Origin: Fibrobacter succinogenes
Lineage (GTDB): Bacteria; Fibrobacterota; Fibrobacteria; Fibrobacterales; Fibrobacteraceae
Direction: 5' to 3'
Assembly: GCA_902799745.1 (NCBI GenBank)
Contig: CADCBQ010000002.1
Coordinates: 1-64,000 of the forward strand
DNA: 64,000 nucleotides
Shown: piece after piece, positions 14,047 to 23,453 of the stretch
Layout: the number at the start of each line of letters is the position of its first letter
How positions within the stretch are numbered: position 1 is the first letter of the stretch
Position numbers and translations under genes: made by a program
Notes under the pieces: generated by a model
Databases searched by the model: none
Told to the model about the DNA's origin: nothing
What the model saw: the letters and a program-made list of their open reading frames with translations, nothing else

Positions 14047-15909
14047 ATGATGAAAAAACTTTCCTATAGCGTTTTGTTTGCCTTGCTGTTTGCTGCATGC
14101 GGAGAAAATGATAATTCTGCTGCTGGGGTAGAACAGTTAGAATCACTTAGTTCTAATACAGAGGTTGAATATTTGTCTAGCTCCGCTGAAACGGAGCTGT
14201 CTTCGTCCGCGAAAATATCTTCGTCTTCCGCAAAAGAAATTCCTTTGGGAGAAAGTTCCTCTTCCAAAATGGAGAATTCTTCATCGAGCGAATCTGCTGT
14301 GTCGTCGAGTTCTCAAACGAAAGAATCTTCATCTAGTGCAACAGCGTCTTCTTCAAATTCAAACAATATGTCCTCGGATTCTGCTGAAAATTCCTCGTCA
14401 AGCGAAGAGGATCTCTCGAGTTCTTCGGAAATAGATTTGAGCCTGATTTCAGATGACGAAAACACCGAAGGCCTGATTTGTAATGAGGAAGGTGAAAAGG
14501 CTAAAGGTCTTATTGATACGTCGAGAACATACTATTGTCGTAAAGAATGGGGGAATATGAGGTGGCACAATATGGACATTCATTTCGGAGTCGTTCCAAT
14601 AGAAGAATATGTAAACAAGGATTTTAAATATGGAACCCTGATTGATCCCCGTGACGGTCGAACCTATAGGACTACGGAAATAGGGAATCAAACCTGGATG
14701 GCCGAAAATCTTAAATTCGCCAAGTTCACTAATGGAGAGGCGGATGCCGTTCTTGAAAATAATTTGCTTAATCAGACAAGCTGTAATTTGAACGAAGGAA
14801 ATAAAATACAATACGAAAGTGAATGTGAAGATAATGGCCGTCGGTATAGTTGGACTGCTGCTATGAACGTAAGTTATGTGAACCAAGCCGGTAGAGTCCC
14901 TGAAGGTGAAATCTGGCTTGAACACCAGGGGGTGTGTCCAGAAGGGTGGCATATTCCGAATAATGCAGACTGGAATGAACTGAGATCTTTTATCAGTACA
15001 CGGGAAGGCAATGGTAATGTTGCTATGAGCCTACAATCTATATATGGATGGGGTCCAGGTAGGCTTGATAAATATGGGTTCACTGCATTCCCTATTTTTG
15101 TTGAGCGATCTGACAATGCTTTATTTTGGAGCGTTGATGAATACAATTCTGCTAAATATGAGGACCGTGCAGATTGTGGCTATGTATTTAGTCTAGCAAA
15201 GAATTCGAATGAACTTACTGCGTATTACAAGCAAAACAAACTGTATGTCCGCTGTATAAAAAATCGAGGAAATGTTGAAACTATAAATTACGATACAACA
15301 GGTTTGTTGTCGCATACATTTGAACGAAATCAAATCTTTTCTTCGAAAGCTCAATATGGTTCGTTTCAGGATGAACGCGATGGAACAGTTTATAAAACTG
15401 TCGTTGTCGGTGACCAGGAGTGGTTTGCCGAGAATCTAAATTACAAAGCCATCTATGGAAGTTCCTGCTACAACAATAATGCGGCGAATTGTGAAGTCTA
15501 TGGGCGACTTTATAAACGAAAAACAGCAATGGCGAAACAGAATGATTTGTATCGAGACGTTTGTCCTATAGGGTGGCATATTCCATCGAAAAAAGACTGG
15601 AAAATCTTGAATGATTACGTGGCTTCACAGACGGATACTCCGGTAGGGACTGCTTTGAAATCGTCGGTTGGTTTCACCTCTAATGAAAAATCTGCGCCAA
15701 CGGGAACAAATGAATTTGGCTTTTCTGCGATTGCTGCTGGATGGGACTTGTCGGGAAGAATGTCAAGCGAAGGAGTTGGTGCGATATTTTGGATAAGCGA
15801 CCGATCGGATGAGGCGAAAGATCTATTGTTCCGGACAGAAACTCTCGATTCTCTCTATCTTGATAAATCGTTATCTTTTAGCTTGTCGGTTCGCTGCGTC
15901 AAGAATTAA
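14047..15909 (+). CDS. FISUMP-domain lipoprotein with two domains and serine-rich linker
   Basis: A 620-residue predicted lipoprotein: signal peptide with lipobox FAAC (Cys18), a long serine-rich linker (about 35-140, many SSSS runs), and two copies of the FISUMP-type domain, about residues 195-415 and 435-620. Each copy has the typical opening (DPRDGRTYRTTEIGNQTWMA; DERDGTVYKTVVVGDQEWFA), a CP-GWHIP-WN segment, and a closing VRC-I/V-K. The fold recalls formylglycine/C-type-lectin-like modules; the function in Fibrobacter is not established, but surface display is likely. A second Met three bases later is an equally good start. Base composition is more AT-rich than in neighbouring housekeeping genes. 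Confidence 0.85.
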   Translation: MMKKLSYSVLFALLFAACGENDNSAAGVEQLESLSSNTEVEYLSSSAETELSSSAKISSSSAKEIPLGESSSSKMENSSSSESAVSSSSQTKESSSSATASSSNSNNMSSDSAENSSSSEEDLSSSSEIDLSLISDDENTEGLICNEEGEKAKGLIDTSRTYYCRKEWGNMRWHNMDIHFGVVPIEEYVNKDFKYGTLIDPRDGRTYRTTEIGNQTWMAENLKFAKFTNGEADAVLENNLLNQTSCNLNEGNKIQYESECEDNGRRYSWTAAMNVSYVNQAGRVPEGEIWLEHQGVCPEGWHIPNNADWNELRSFISTREGNGNVAMSLQSIYGWGPGRLDKYGFTAFPIFVERSDNALFWSVDEYNSAKYEDRADCGYVFSLAKNSNELTAYYKQNKLYVRCIKNRGNVETINYDTTGLLSHTFERNQIFSSKAQYGSFQDERDGTVYKTVVVGDQEWFAENLNYKAIYGSSCYNNNAANCEVYGRLYKRKTAMAKQNDLYRDVCPIGWHIPSKKDWKILNDYVASQTDTPVGTALKSSVGFTSNEKSAPTGTNEFGFSAIAAGWDLSGRMSSEGVGAIFWISDRSDEAKDLLFRTETLDSLYLDKSLSFSLSVRCVKN

Positions 15910-16063
15910 AAGTGTGTGTTAAAGTTTATGCTTTACATCTGATGTAAAATCGCTGTAATTCTTTACAATTTTTGAAATTGAAAATTTAGCCGAATTTTAG
16001 GATTCGGCTTTTGTTTTACATTTTTGACCGCTTTTTCAATAATTGGCGGGTGTTTCGTCCGTT

Positions 16064-16079
16064 TGGCACGGATTTTGCA
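16064..16079 (+). promoter_or_regulatory. sigma-54 promoter (-24/-12) of gltBD
   Basis: TGGCACGGATTTTGCA is a perfect match to TGGCAC-N5-TTGCA, 37 bases before the gltB start codon, predicting transcription from about 16090. Sigma-54 control fits nitrogen-regulated glutamate synthase in other bacteria. The rest of 15910-16116 is AT-rich and shows no gene. Confidence 0.85.
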
Positions 16080-16116
16080 AATACGGAGCGCAAAAAAGTA
16101 AAAACAAGGATTATTT

Positions 16117-19100
16117 ATGAACGCTCAAGCACTTTACGATCCGGCCAACGAACATGACGCCTGCGGTGTCGGTCTTGTTGCCAATATTAATAATGTTGCC
16201 TCGCACCAGATTGTGCTGCAGGGTATTACGGTCTTGAAGAGACTCATGCACCGCGGTGCGGCTGGTGGCGACCCTGAAACGGGTGACGGCGCTGGCCTTT
16301 TGCTTTCTATGCCGCATAAGTTCTTCCGCAAGCTCTACCCGAATCTTCCGGCCCGTTACGGCGTGGCGATGTACTTTGTGGAAAACACGCTTGCCGCCGA
16401 TGCCCTGGATGCCGAAATCAAGCGCGTTGCTGAATCCGAAGGTGTCGATGTCATCCAGTTCCGCGAAGTCCCGGTGAACCCCGCTACGATCGGCCACACG
16501 GCTCGCGAAACCTTGCCTCACATACGTCAGGTGTTCTTTGACGGCTCCAAGTTCAAGACCAACGAAGAATTCGATATCAAGCTTTATGTGGTGCGTCGCC
16601 TGATCGAAAAGACCTGCAAGGGTGTGTATGTTTGCAGCTGCAGCCGCAAGAGCATCGTTTACAAGGGTCTGTTGCTTGCAAGCCAGATCGAAGGTTTCTA
16701 CAAGGACCTGAACGACCTCGATTTCGAAAGCCCCTTGGCTCTCGTTCACCAGCGTTATTCTACCAACACGTTCCCGACTTGGCCGCTGGCACACCCGTTC
16801 CGCTACCTCGCTCATAACGGTGAAATCAACACCCTGCGCGGTAACCTGAACAGCCTCCGTGCCCGCGAACCGCTCCTGAAGAGCGAAGTCATCGGTGACG
16901 ATTTGCCGAAGCTCTTGCCGCTCATTATGCCGGGCCAGAGCGACTCTGCTAGCCTCGATAACATGTTTGAGCTCCTCGTCGCAGCGGGCCGTAGCCTCCC
17001 GCATGCGATGATGATGCTCTTGCCGCAGGCATGGGGTCAAAAGCATTACCTCGGTCGCGACGTGCGTGGCTTCTTTGAATACGAATCCATGCTCATGGAA
17101 CCGTGGGACGGGCCGGCCGCTGTCGCGTTCAGCGATGGTGTGAACGCCGGTGCAATCCTCGACCGTAACGGTCTTCGTCCGGCACGTTACACATTGTGTA
17201 AAGACGGCCTCTTCGTGATGGCCTCTGAAACGGGCGTGCTCGACCTGCAAGATGACGAAGTCGAAGAAAAGGGCCGCCTCAAACCCGGTGAAATCATTTA
17301 CCTCGACCTCGAAAATCACCACATCTTGAAGAACGCCGAAATGAAGGCTTACGTGGCCCGTAGCAAGCCGTACCGCCGCTGGGTCGCCGAAAACAAGATG
17401 AGCGTTCGTGGCCTCTTTAGCGAAATCAACCCGGCCGACGTTCCTGACGATATTCTGGTGCAGCAGAAGCGCTTCGGTTACTCTGCCGAAGACCTCTCCA
17501 TCATCTTGCAGCCCATGGCCAAGAACGGTGCAGAACCTATCGGTTCTATGGGTAACGACGCCGCTCTCGCCGTGCTCTCTGACAAGCCGCAGCCGCTGTT
17601 CAACTACTTCAAGCAGCTGTTCGCTCAGGTGACGAACCCGCCGATTGACCCGATTCGTGAAGAATTGGTGATGAGCCTTACGACTTACATCGGTAACCAC
17701 GGCAACATCCTCGAAGAAACTCCGGAACAGGCGCATCTCATCAAGATTCCGCGCCCGATTGTGACCGAAGACGAAATCCGCCGCTTTGAAAACATCGGCG
17801 ATAAGGCCTTCAAGGCCAAGGAACTCAAGATGCAGTTCCCGCTCGGTGGCAATGGGGAAGTCCTCGAAGCCGCCTTGCAGAACCTCGCTGGCGACGCTGT
17901 GCGTGCCGTGAATGACGGCTTCGATATCATCGTTCTGACCGATAAGAACATCGATTGGGGCTACGTGCCTATTCCGTCGCTGCTTGCCACGGCCAGCGTG
18001 AACCGCGCCCTTGTGGAAGCCGGTGTACGTCCTGAAATCGGTCTGGTGGTGCAGTCTGGCGAAGTCCGCGAAGTCATGCACTTTGCCTTGTTGCTCGGTT
18101 TCGGTGCCACGGTCATCAACCCGTATCTTGCCTTCCAGAGCATTACCAATATGTGCCATAACGGCGACCTCGATGTCGATCCGGTGACGGCTGCCGCTAA
18201 CTACGTGAAGGCTGTTGATAAGGGCCTCCTCAAGATTATGTCGAAGATGGGTATTTCTACCCTCCGTAGCTACCGCAGCGCTCAGATTTTCGAAGCGGTC
18301 GGCTTGAACAAGGAACTCGTCGAAAAGTTCCTGCCGGGGACAGCAAGCCGCATCGAAGGTATCGGTCTCGAAGAAATCGCTACCGAAGTGGGCGAACGCC
18401 AGAAGATTGCCTTTGCCGACGCAAGCAAGGTGCTTCAGTCCGGTGGTCAGTACGCTTACCGCAAGGAAGGCGAAAGGCACTTGTGGACTCCGCAGTCCTT
18501 GGCTGCATTCCGTCAGGCTGTGCAGGGCGGCGACTACGAAAAGTTCAAGGTTTACAGCAAGCTCATCAACGATCAGTCTGAACGTCAGGCAACGCTCCGC
18601 GGCCTGTTCAAGTTCAAGGAAGCAACTCCGATCGATATTTCCGAAGTCGAAAGCCGTGAATCCATTGTTAAGCACTTTGTGGCTGGCGCTATGAGCCTTG
18701 GCTCTTTGAGCCCTGAAGCTCACGAAACCATCGCAATCGCCATGAACCGCATCGGTGCCATGAGTAACTGCGGCGAAGGTGGTGAAGACCCGGATCGTGA
18801 TACTCCGGCTCCTAACGGTGATATCCGTAGCTCTGCTATTCGTCAGATTGCGTCTGGCCGCTTTGGTGTCACGATTGACTACCTGCGCCACGCAAAGGAT
18901 TTGCAAATCAAGATGGCTCAGGGTGCAAAGCCCGGTGAAGGTGGCCAGCTGCCGGCTCACAAGGTGAACGACTTTGTGGCTCGCATCCGTCACAGTACGC
19001 CGAATGTGTCGCTGATTTCTCCTCCGCCGCACCATGATATTTACTCTATCGAAGACTTGGCCCAGCTCATTTACGACCTGCGTAACTCCAACCCGAAGGC

Positions 19101-20535
19101 TCGTGTTTCCGTGAAGCTCGTGTCCGAAGTGGGTGTGGGTACGGTTGCTGCGGGCGTGGCAAAGGCTCATGCCGACGTGGTGCTCATTTCTGGCCACGAT
19201 GGCGGTACGGGTGCATCTCCGCTCACCTCTATTAAGCATGCCGGCCTTCCGTGGGAACTCGGTATTGCCGAAGCGGAACAGACCCTTGTGCTCAACGACT
19301 TGCGCGGTCGTATCAAGCTCCAGGTCGATGGCCAGCTCAAGACGGGCCGCGACATTGTGGTGGCGGCCCTCCTCGGTGCCGAAGAATTCGGCTTTGCTAC
19401 GAACCTGCTTGTTAGCCTTGGCTGCGTGATGGACCGCAAGTGCCATACGAACCAGTGCCCCATGGGTATTGCAACGCAGGATGCCGACTTCCGCAAGCGC
19501 TTTGCAGGCAAGCCGGAATATGTTGAAAACTTCCTGTTCTTCATCGCCGACGAAGTCCGCGAAATCCTCGCAAGCCTCGGTCTCCGCTCTCTTGAAGAAG
19601 CCTGCGGCCGTAGCGACCTCCTCGAAAAGGATTCTGCTATCGCCTTCTACAAGGCCAAGAACCTTGACTTCTCCAAGATTTTCGAAACCGTCAAGGGTGG
19701 CGTCAAGTCCTTCGACAAGAACTATGTCAAGGAAGAACTGGTCAACTTCGACCGCCGCGAACTCTTGCCGTTTGTCAAGGAAACGCTCGAAAAGGGGATT
19801 GCCGTGGAACTCAGCGCGATGGTGCACAACACCGACCGTACGGTGGGTACGGAACTTTCCGGCGAAGTGGACGAACACTTTGGCGTGAAGGGCCTCCCCG
19901 AAGATACCATCCGCATTCACCTTCAGGGGGTCGCGGGCCAAAGCTTTGGAGCCTTCCTTGCTCCGGGTGTCACGCTCGATTTGGAAGGCGAAGCCAACGA
20001 CTTTATGGGTAAGGGCCTCTCGGGCGGTAAGATTATCGTGCGTCCGCCGCACAACGCCACCTTCAAGGCCGAAGACAACGTCATTGCCGGTAACGTGATC
20101 GGTTACGGTGGTACCAGCGGTAAGGTGTTCATCAACGGTCTTGCTGGCGAACGCTTCGGTATCCGTAACTCCGGCATGCTCCTTGTCTCGGAAGGCGTGG
20201 GTGACCACGGCTGCGAATACATGACGGGTGGCCGCGTGGTCGTGCTCGGTCGCGTAGGCGTGAACTTCGCCGCAGGTATGACGGGTGGCTTTGCTTACGT
20301 GTACGACGAAACGGGTCACTTCGACCTGAGCTGCAACGTGGGCTCCGTGGACCTTGAAAGCGTGCTTGCCGGTACCGACAGCGAACGCGAACTCATTGAC
20401 TTTATTGAACAGCACGTTCAGGCAACGGGTAGCGAAAAGGGTAAGCGCATCCTTGAAAACTGGAACAGCGAACGTCCGAAGTTCGTAAAGATTTTCCCGG
20501 TCGACTATCGTAACGCATTGGCAAAGAAGGGCTGA
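16117..20535 (+). CDS. gltB: glutamate synthase large subunit
   Basis: A 1472-residue enzyme that makes two glutamates from glutamine and 2-oxoglutarate. Cys16 (HDACGVG) would be the N-terminal nucleophile of the class II glutaminase domain after propeptide removal. Glutaminase spans about 16-420, the central domain 430-790, the FMN-binding synthase domain 800-1190 with the 3Fe-4S cysteine set CVMDRKCHTNQC, and the C-terminal beta-helix (GXGXG repeats) to 1472. Length is normal for bacterial GltB. AAGGA lies before the ATG. gltD follows by seven bases, and a perfect sigma-54 promoter precedes, indicating nitrogen control. Confidence 0.97.
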   Translation: MNAQALYDPANEHDACGVGLVANINNVASHQIVLQGITVLKRLMHRGAAGGDPETGDGAGLLLSMPHKFFRKLYPNLPARYGVAMYFVENTLAADALDAEIKRVAESEGVDVIQFREVPVNPATIGHTARETLPHIRQVFFDGSKFKTNEEFDIKLYVVRRLIEKTCKGVYVCSCSRKSIVYKGLLLASQIEGFYKDLNDLDFESPLALVHQRYSTNTFPTWPLAHPFRYLAHNGEINTLRGNLNSLRAREPLLKSEVIGDDLPKLLPLIMPGQSDSASLDNMFELLVAAGRSLPHAMMMLLPQAWGQKHYLGRDVRGFFEYESMLMEPWDGPAAVAFSDGVNAGAILDRNGLRPARYTLCKDGLFVMASETGVLDLQDDEVEEKGRLKPGEIIYLDLENHHILKNAEMKAYVARSKPYRRWVAENKMSVRGLFSEINPADVPDDILVQQKRFGYSAEDLSIILQPMAKNGAEPIGSMGNDAALAVLSDKPQPLFNYFKQLFAQVTNPPIDPIREELVMSLTTYIGNHGNILEETPEQAHLIKIPRPIVTEDEIRRFENIGDKAFKAKELKMQFPLGGNGEVLEAALQNLAGDAVRAVNDGFDIIVLTDKNIDWGYVPIPSLLATASVNRALVEAGVRPEIGLVVQSGEVREVMHFALLLGFGATVINPYLAFQSITNMCHNGDLDVDPVTAAANYVKAVDKGLLKIMSKMGISTLRSYRSAQIFEAVGLNKELVEKFLPGTASRIEGIGLEEIATEVGERQKIAFADASKVLQSGGQYAYRKEGERHLWTPQSLAAFRQAVQGGDYEKFKVYSKLINDQSERQATLRGLFKFKEATPIDISEVESRESIVKHFVAGAMSLGSLSPEAHETIAIAMNRIGAMSNCGEGGEDPDRDTPAPNGDIRSSAIRQIASGRFGVTIDYLRHAKDLQIKMAQGAKPGEGGQLPAHKVNDFVARIRHSTPNVSLISPPPHHDIYSIEDLAQLIYDLRNSNPKARVSVKLVSEVGVGTVAAGVAKAHADVVLISGHDGGTGASPLTSIKHAGLPWELGIAEAEQTLVLNDLRGRIKLQVDGQLKTGRDIVVAALLGAEEFGFATNLLVSLGCVMDRKCHTNQCPMGIATQDADFRKRFAGKPEYVENFLFFIADEVREILASLGLRSLEEACGRSDLLEKDSAIAFYKAKNLDFSKIFETVKGGVKSFDKNYVKEELVNFDRRELLPFVKETLEKGIAVELSAMVHNTDRTVGTELSGEVDEHFGVKGLPEDTIRIHLQGVAGQSFGAFLAPGVTLDLEGEANDFMGKGLSGGKIIVRPPHNATFKAEDNVIAGNVIGYGGTSGKVFINGLAGERFGIRNSGMLLVSEGVGDHGCEYMTGGRVVVLGRVGVNFAAGMTGGFAYVYDETGHFDLSCNVGSVDLESVLAGTDSERELIDFIEQHVQATGSEKGKRILENWNSERPKFVKIFPVDYRNALAKKG

Positions 20536-20542
20536 GGTATAT

Positions 20543-21904
20543 ATGGAAGAAATTAAAAGAATTGCAGATGTTTACCGCCCTGTCGAAGAGCGAATCAAGG
20601 ACAACAACGAAGTCGAACGTCGCTTGACTTCACTGGAAATCGTGCAGCAGGGCTCACGCTGCCATACGTGTGGCATTCCGTTCTGTCACGGTGCGGGTTG
20701 CCCGCTTGGTAACCTGGTGCCCGAATTCAATGCGGCTGTCGCTGCAGGGAATGCCGAACGTGCCTTCAACATCATCAGCAAGACAGCGTTCTTCCCCGAA
20801 TTTACGGGCCGCGTTTGCCCTGCGCTTTGCGAATCCGCTTGTACGGGCAATGTGCATAACGACCCCGTGATGGTTCGCCAGATTGAAAAGTACATCATCG
20901 AAACCGCCTTCGAAGAAGGCCGCGTAACGCTCCCTGCTGCAGAATGGAACGGCAAGACAGCCGCGGTGATCGGCTCGGGTCCTGCAGGTCTCTTTGCTGC
21001 CGAAGCGCTCCGCCGCAAGGGCTACGCCGTTACCGTTTACGAAAAACGTGAAAAGGTGGGTGGCCTCCTGCGTTATGGTATTCCGAACTGGAAACTCGAT
21101 AAGTCGGTCATCGATCGCCGCGTCAAGCTCCTCGAAGAAGCCGGCATCAAGTTCGTTTGCAGCACCGAAATCGGCAAGGACATCTCGGCGGAATACATCC
21201 ACAAGAATTTTGACTATGTATTCCTCGCCATCGGTACGCCGAACGCCCGCGACTTGAAAATCCCGGGCCGCGAAGCCGAAGGAATCTTCCTCGCGCTCGA
21301 CTTCTTGCACGGCGCAAACAAGCCCGGCGAAACGAATCCTGAAAAGTTCAGCGCCAAGGGCCGCAAGGTGCTTGTGATTGGCGGTGGCGATACGGGTAAC
21401 GATTGCGTGGGCAAGGCGATCCGCGAAGGCTGCGAAAGCGTGCTCCAGGTGGAATTCATGCCCAAGCCGCCCGAGGAACGTTCCCCGTCCACTCCGTGGC
21501 CGGATTGGCCGTACATGCTGCGTACCAGCTACGCCCAGCATGAAGGTGGCGAACGCCGCTGGAATGTGTCTTCTAAGCAGTTTATCGTGAAAGATGGCCG
21601 CGTCGCCGGCGTTGAAGCTGTCCGCGTGGAATGGGAAATGTCGCCGCAGGGCCGTCCGCTCAAACCCAACGAAGTCCCGAATTCCACCGAAGTCATTGAT
21701 ACCGACTTGGTGGTGCTCGCCATGGGCTTCACCGGGGTCCCGGCAGAAGGCATCGTGAACGATTTGGGCCTGCAACTCACGCCGCGTACCGCGATCATTC
21801 CGGACCCGGCTCGCCACATTTACGCAGTCGGTGACTGCGCAAATGGCGCGTCCCTTGTGGTCCGCGCCATGGCCGATGCTAAACGAGTTGTCGGTTCGCT
21901 TTAA
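20543..21904 (+). CDS. gltD: glutamate synthase small subunit
   Basis: A 453-residue FAD-dependent NAD(P)H oxidoreductase that feeds electrons to GltB. The N-terminal domain carries the 4Fe-4S cysteine groups (CHTCGIPFCHGAGC; CPALCESAC). The FAD-binding motif is VIGSGPAGLFAAEAL near residue 135 and the NADPH-binding motif is VIGGGDTGNDC near 280; the closing FAD segment is YAVGDCANGASLVVRAM. It lies seven bases after gltB in the same operon and converges with a lipoprotein gene; only 13 bases separate their stop codons, and no clear terminator is visible. Confidence 0.96.
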   Translation: MEEIKRIADVYRPVEERIKDNNEVERRLTSLEIVQQGSRCHTCGIPFCHGAGCPLGNLVPEFNAAVAAGNAERAFNIISKTAFFPEFTGRVCPALCESACTGNVHNDPVMVRQIEKYIIETAFEEGRVTLPAAEWNGKTAAVIGSGPAGLFAAEALRRKGYAVTVYEKREKVGGLLRYGIPNWKLDKSVIDRRVKLLEEAGIKFVCSTEIGKDISAEYIHKNFDYVFLAIGTPNARDLKIPGREAEGIFLALDFLHGANKPGETNPEKFSAKGRKVLVIGGGDTGNDCVGKAIREGCESVLQVEFMPKPPEERSPSTPWPDWPYMLRTSYAQHEGGERRWNVSSKQFIVKDGRVAGVEAVRVEWEMSPQGRPLKPNEVPNSTEVIDTDLVVLAMGFTGVPAEGIVNDLGLQLTPRTAIIPDPARHIYAVGDCANGASLVVRAMADAKRVVGSL

Positions 21905-21917
21905 GAGATAAAGCGGA

Positions 21918-23453
21918 TTAACAATCGAGGCCTTCTCCGCACTCCTGGCAAGTAGAACTGCTTGCGCAGGGGAGCAATTCGTCTTCCTCGAACAAAGGCT
22001 TTACACGATCGTCGTCTTTGTACCTCAGGTATTTGACGTTTGTGTATTCCTTGCTGACGGTAAACGTGAGCGCGCTAATCTGGTAGGAGTGTAGGTTTGC
22101 TCCGTCAGGGTAGATGACGTCTACGATGATGGTATCACCAGAAAGTTCTGTGTAAACATCTTTGATAACGAAGTTGTTTGTGACGTAGTAACCGTCATCG
22201 CGGATAGAAACGGTTCCGTCGGCATTCTTTACTATCACGACACGCGGGGTTACGGCCATTCCCTGGCGAGGCAGTACCGAGACATTACGTGCCTGGGAAT
22301 AGGTGCTGTCCGGGCCCGGAGGCGGCAGGTACACCCACTTGTTTTCAATGCACTGGTAACTGCGTCCGTAGAAATAGAGCAATGTGTCGGTATCGCAGGG
22401 CTCCAAGTCAATTCTGCGAACTCCGTCAGGAATGCCGTCACCGTCACAGTCGCTGCCCGGTGCGCAAGCATTTGCGCGTGTCCAATAATTGTCAACACAT
22501 TTCATTTCTTCGCCGGTAACGCAATCGATAACGGTTTCGGTGTCGGTACTGGAGTTGCAATTGGCACCTTGCTTCAATGCTTCGTTATCTGAAATGTGCC
22601 TGCACGTTTCGATTTCCTTGCTGGAGCTGGATGCCGGATTTTCTGCGGCAGAAGAACTCGGTGTTTCCGAAGAGGAACTCGTGACGATATCCTTCGAGTC
22701 AATCACGTTGACCCACTCGTCGTCGGTCTTGCTGGCAGGGCAGTTTTCCTTGGCGATGTCCGACTTTGCCGTGGTGCGTTCAACGACCGGTTCCTCGCTC
22801 ACGTCACCGCAGTAGCTGAACAGGAATCGAACAATCTGGTTGCTCGTATTTTCTTCGCAGTTCTTGGCTTCGATATCCACGACCTTCATGGTGTCGGGGG
22901 AGACGTATTCCAGCACGTGGCCGGCATACTTTTCGTTACCGTAGAGGTTGAAGGAGTAGAGCGAACATTCGTTCGAACCATTCTTAGTTGCTTCAACCAG
23001 GTCGGTGTACTTGGCTGCAGCCTTCGGGAACAGCGCTTCTATAGCGCCGATGTTCTGCTGTACAAACTTGCGGACACCTTCGCCATCAAATTCTGTGGAA
23101 TTTGTGGAGCCATCCATAGCCGGAGTCCTGGAAACCATTTCGCTCTTGTTAAATGCGAGCACGGCCTTGTCGAAACGGTGCTTGGTTTCGAGACCGTATT
23201 GCTGCAGGTAGGCTTCCAGCGAGCCGTCGTTAATCTGCGGAGTCTGAACATCTCCGCTCGACGAAGAATTCGGATTCTGATCGTTGATGCTGCTCGAGGA
23301 TTCTGTACCGGGTGTGCCCGAGCTAGAGGAACCCTTGTCGGCGATTTCGTTCACGTCTTCGGCTGTGCCCGTGACGTTTACGCTATTGGAATCTCCGCAG
23401 TTGGTGCAGAGAAGGGCGAGTGCGCCCGCGATGCAAATGTTAAGCTTCTTCAT
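21918..23453 (-). CDS. serine-rich lipoprotein, TIGR02147-linked
   Basis: A 511-residue exported protein. The hydrophobic N-terminus ends in LLCTNC (Cys19); the asparagine at -1 is unusual for a lipobox, so lipidation is likely but not certain. Serine-rich linkers (about 41-70 and 265-285) separate domains of unknown function. The middle part has several cysteines and a stretch CAPGSDCDGDGIPDGVRR that resembles thrombospondin type 3 or EF-hand calcium loops. The C-terminus is cysteine-rich (CASSSTCQECGEGLDC). Its start overlaps the end of the upstream TIGR02147 gene by 14 bases, so the two are translated together. Confidence 0.7.
   Translation of the reverse strand: MKKLNICIAGALALLCTNCGDSNSVNVTGTAEDVNEIADKGSSSSGTPGTESSSSINDQNPNSSSSGDVQTPQINDGSLEAYLQQYGLETKHRFDKAVLAFNKSEMVSRTPAMDGSTNSTEFDGEGVRKFVQQNIGAIEALFPKAAAKYTDLVEATKNGSNECSLYSFNLYGNEKYAGHVLEYVSPDTMKVVDIEAKNCEENTSNQIVRFLFSYCGDVSEEPVVERTTAKSDIAKENCPASKTDDEWVNVIDSKDIVTSSSSETPSSSAAENPASSSSKEIETCRHISDNEALKQGANCNSSTDTETVIDCVTGEEMKCVDNYWTRANACAPGSDCDGDGIPDGVRRIDLEPCDTDTLLYFYGRSYQCIENKWVYLPPPGPDSTYSQARNVSVLPRQGMAVTPRVVIVKNADGTVSIRDDGYYVTNNFVIKDVYTELSGDTIIVDVIYPDGANLHSYQISALTFTVSKEYTNVKYLRYKDDDRVKPLFEEDELLPCASSSTCQECGEGLDC

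Noticed and set aside
14150-14440. Serine-codon repeats resembling a CRISPR or satellite array
   Set aside because: They encode SSSS linkers in frame and have no regular repeat-spacer structure.
16111-20415. A long open frame on the minus strand opposite gltB
   Set aside because: It is a codon-bias shadow: gltB on the plus strand has all expected motifs, and the reverse frame shows no recognisable domain or ribosome site.
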